Of a stretch of DNA of 64,000 nucleotides, positions 63,240-64,000 are shown in pieces; the first letter of the stretch is position 1, and each line of letters begins with the position of its first letter. Source of the DNA: Candidatus Sedimenticola sp. (ex Thyasira tokunagai) (lineage in GTDB: Bacteria; Pseudomonadota; Gammaproteobacteria; Chromatiales; Chromatiaceae); contig CP134874.1 in NCBI GenBank assembly GCA_037318855.1, positions 2,790,598-2,854,597 of the forward strand, read 5' to 3'. The translations under genes were made by a program, and so were the position numbers. A model generated the notes under the pieces. The model searched no databases. It had not been told where the DNA came from and saw nothing but the letters and a program-made list of their open reading frames with translations.

Positions 63240-63760
63240 CGTTGGATGATGGGGTTATCATGAAGGTGGCTGCAAGCGTTGAATAGATGTAATTCGCTAG
63301 ACGCTTACCTTTCAACATGCTGGGGGATGGGATCATAATCAGAGTTGGACTCTCGTGTATTGCTCAGCCATGTCTCCAGTAAGCGAGTCTTCGATTTCGT
63401 GATGCAAAACGGGACATCCAAGTCCCCCTTTTGCACTCAATCTTCGACAGCCTATTAGTACCCCGGCCGTCCTGGTCACTAACCGCTACGCGATAACATC
63501 GCAAGCTCGTTACCGCTTCGCAGTCAGTTCCCATTGACTGGACGCCGTGTTCGGATGCCTACTTTGCTTCCCCTCTGGCGCGCTGCGCGCACGACGGGTA
63601 AGCAGTGCGGCCTCACGGCTACCGGGGATTACCAGCCCTCGCTTCGCTCTCCATGGCTGGCAGCGGTGGTGCTGTACCACCTGGTAGGTTGCCGTGCGCC
63701 CTGGCCTTCAGCGTTGGTATACGCTGGTTGCAGGGGTAGGCTTTGGGTGGAGAGCAGCGC
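63240..63760 (-). pseudogene. IS91-family transposase N-terminal fragment, split by a structured element
   Basis: Minus strand joined across the element reads ATYQVVQHH-LETWLSNTRESNSDYDPIPQHVER, matching the start of an IS91/ISCR-type transposase (V.QQHLETFL...PRFV). Stops lie on both sides and no catalytic domain remains. The element boundary gives CACCAC/CTGGAG contiguous and in frame. Confidence 0.6.
63380..63665 (-). mobile_element. 286-bp structured element, type A
   Basis: TAAGCGAGTC...GGCTGGCAGCG, nearly identical to the copies at 6755 and 24746. It splits the IS91-type fragment. Confidence 0.9.
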
Positions 63761-64000
63761 AGACAGACATCCTTGTTGTCGTTCCTGTCGATTGACATGT
63801 CCTAAATCATAGAGAACTAATAGGGCGTACTATCCTAGTGACAATAACGCTAATGCTTCCACCCCCATCATTCTTGACAATCTTTTCGACTTTATAGAAA
63901 GCCCAGAAAAGAGCAACGACATCAGCCCTATCTTTGGTTTTAACCTGACTTCCATTGCCCTAATCGACTTTCGTTTTGGCAGACAACCTGTCAGATCTCC
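63761..64000. other. Right edge, no gene recognised
   Basis: 240 bp with no supported ORF. Confidence 0.3.

Overview
This window is a heavily rearranged, IS-saturated stretch of a gammaproteobacterium-like genome. That assignment rests on codon and protein style, the CRISPR types, IIC-type intron and integron attC remnants, and a cytochrome b561. A sulfur-oxidiser or Chromatiales relative would fit but is not proven. No rRNA or tRNA was recognised. Much of the sequence is IS3, IS4, IS66, IS91, IS110/IS1111, IS256, IS630, IS1380, ISL3 and Tn3 material, often nested, so the region reads as decaying accessory DNA.

Layout. 1-3.5 kb: nested IS3/IS110. 3.5-13.2 kb: complete type I-C CRISPR-Cas locus on the minus strand (cas3-cas5c-cas8c-cas7-cas4-cas1-cas2-array), with cas8c split by a small element. 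13.3-17.4 kb: integron cassette remnants with attC sites, cut by IS256 and ISL3. 17.6-21.1 kb: IS91-type transposase plus tyrosine integrase, split by an IS1111-group element. 21.3-23.8 kb: Tn3-derived mini element, WGR gene, broken integrase and a VapBC-like module. 23.9-34.2 kb: a RiPP-like biosynthetic operon made of a small precursor, B12-type radical SAM, LysE exporter, DUF692/MNIO, partner protein, LanB-like protein, M50 protease and methyltransferase. 34.6-44.6 kb: IS256, group IIC intron 5' part beside an attC, dead aminotransferase, two inverted IS1380 copies, IS66, IS4 and a CRISPR scrap. 44.7-47 kb: cytochrome b561 and ParA/RHH. 47-57.4 kb: complete type I-E CRISPR-Cas locus with 33 spacers. 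57.4-64 kb: more IS debris and a small zinc-ribbon gene.

Two things stand out. First, a non-coding, strongly structured element of about 286 bp occurs at least 14 times, whole or in part. Two empty/filled site pairs inside the window (in IS3 orfA and in IS256 tnp) show that it inserts precisely with no target duplication. Removing it restores exact reading frames in cas8c (600 codons) and in the radical SAM gene. Its stems show compensatory changes between copies. It behaves like a non-autonomous IS200/IS605- or HEARO-type element, but its identity is not settled.

Second, the RiPP-like operon has the parts expected of a PEARL/'pearlin'-type pathway: a LanB-like protein of only 779 aa, an MNIO with partner, a protease, an exporter, and a precursor that, after correcting one base, ends in Ala. 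The precursor, radical SAM gene and exporter are all broken here, so the cluster is probably silent in this genome but points to an uncharacterised pathway.
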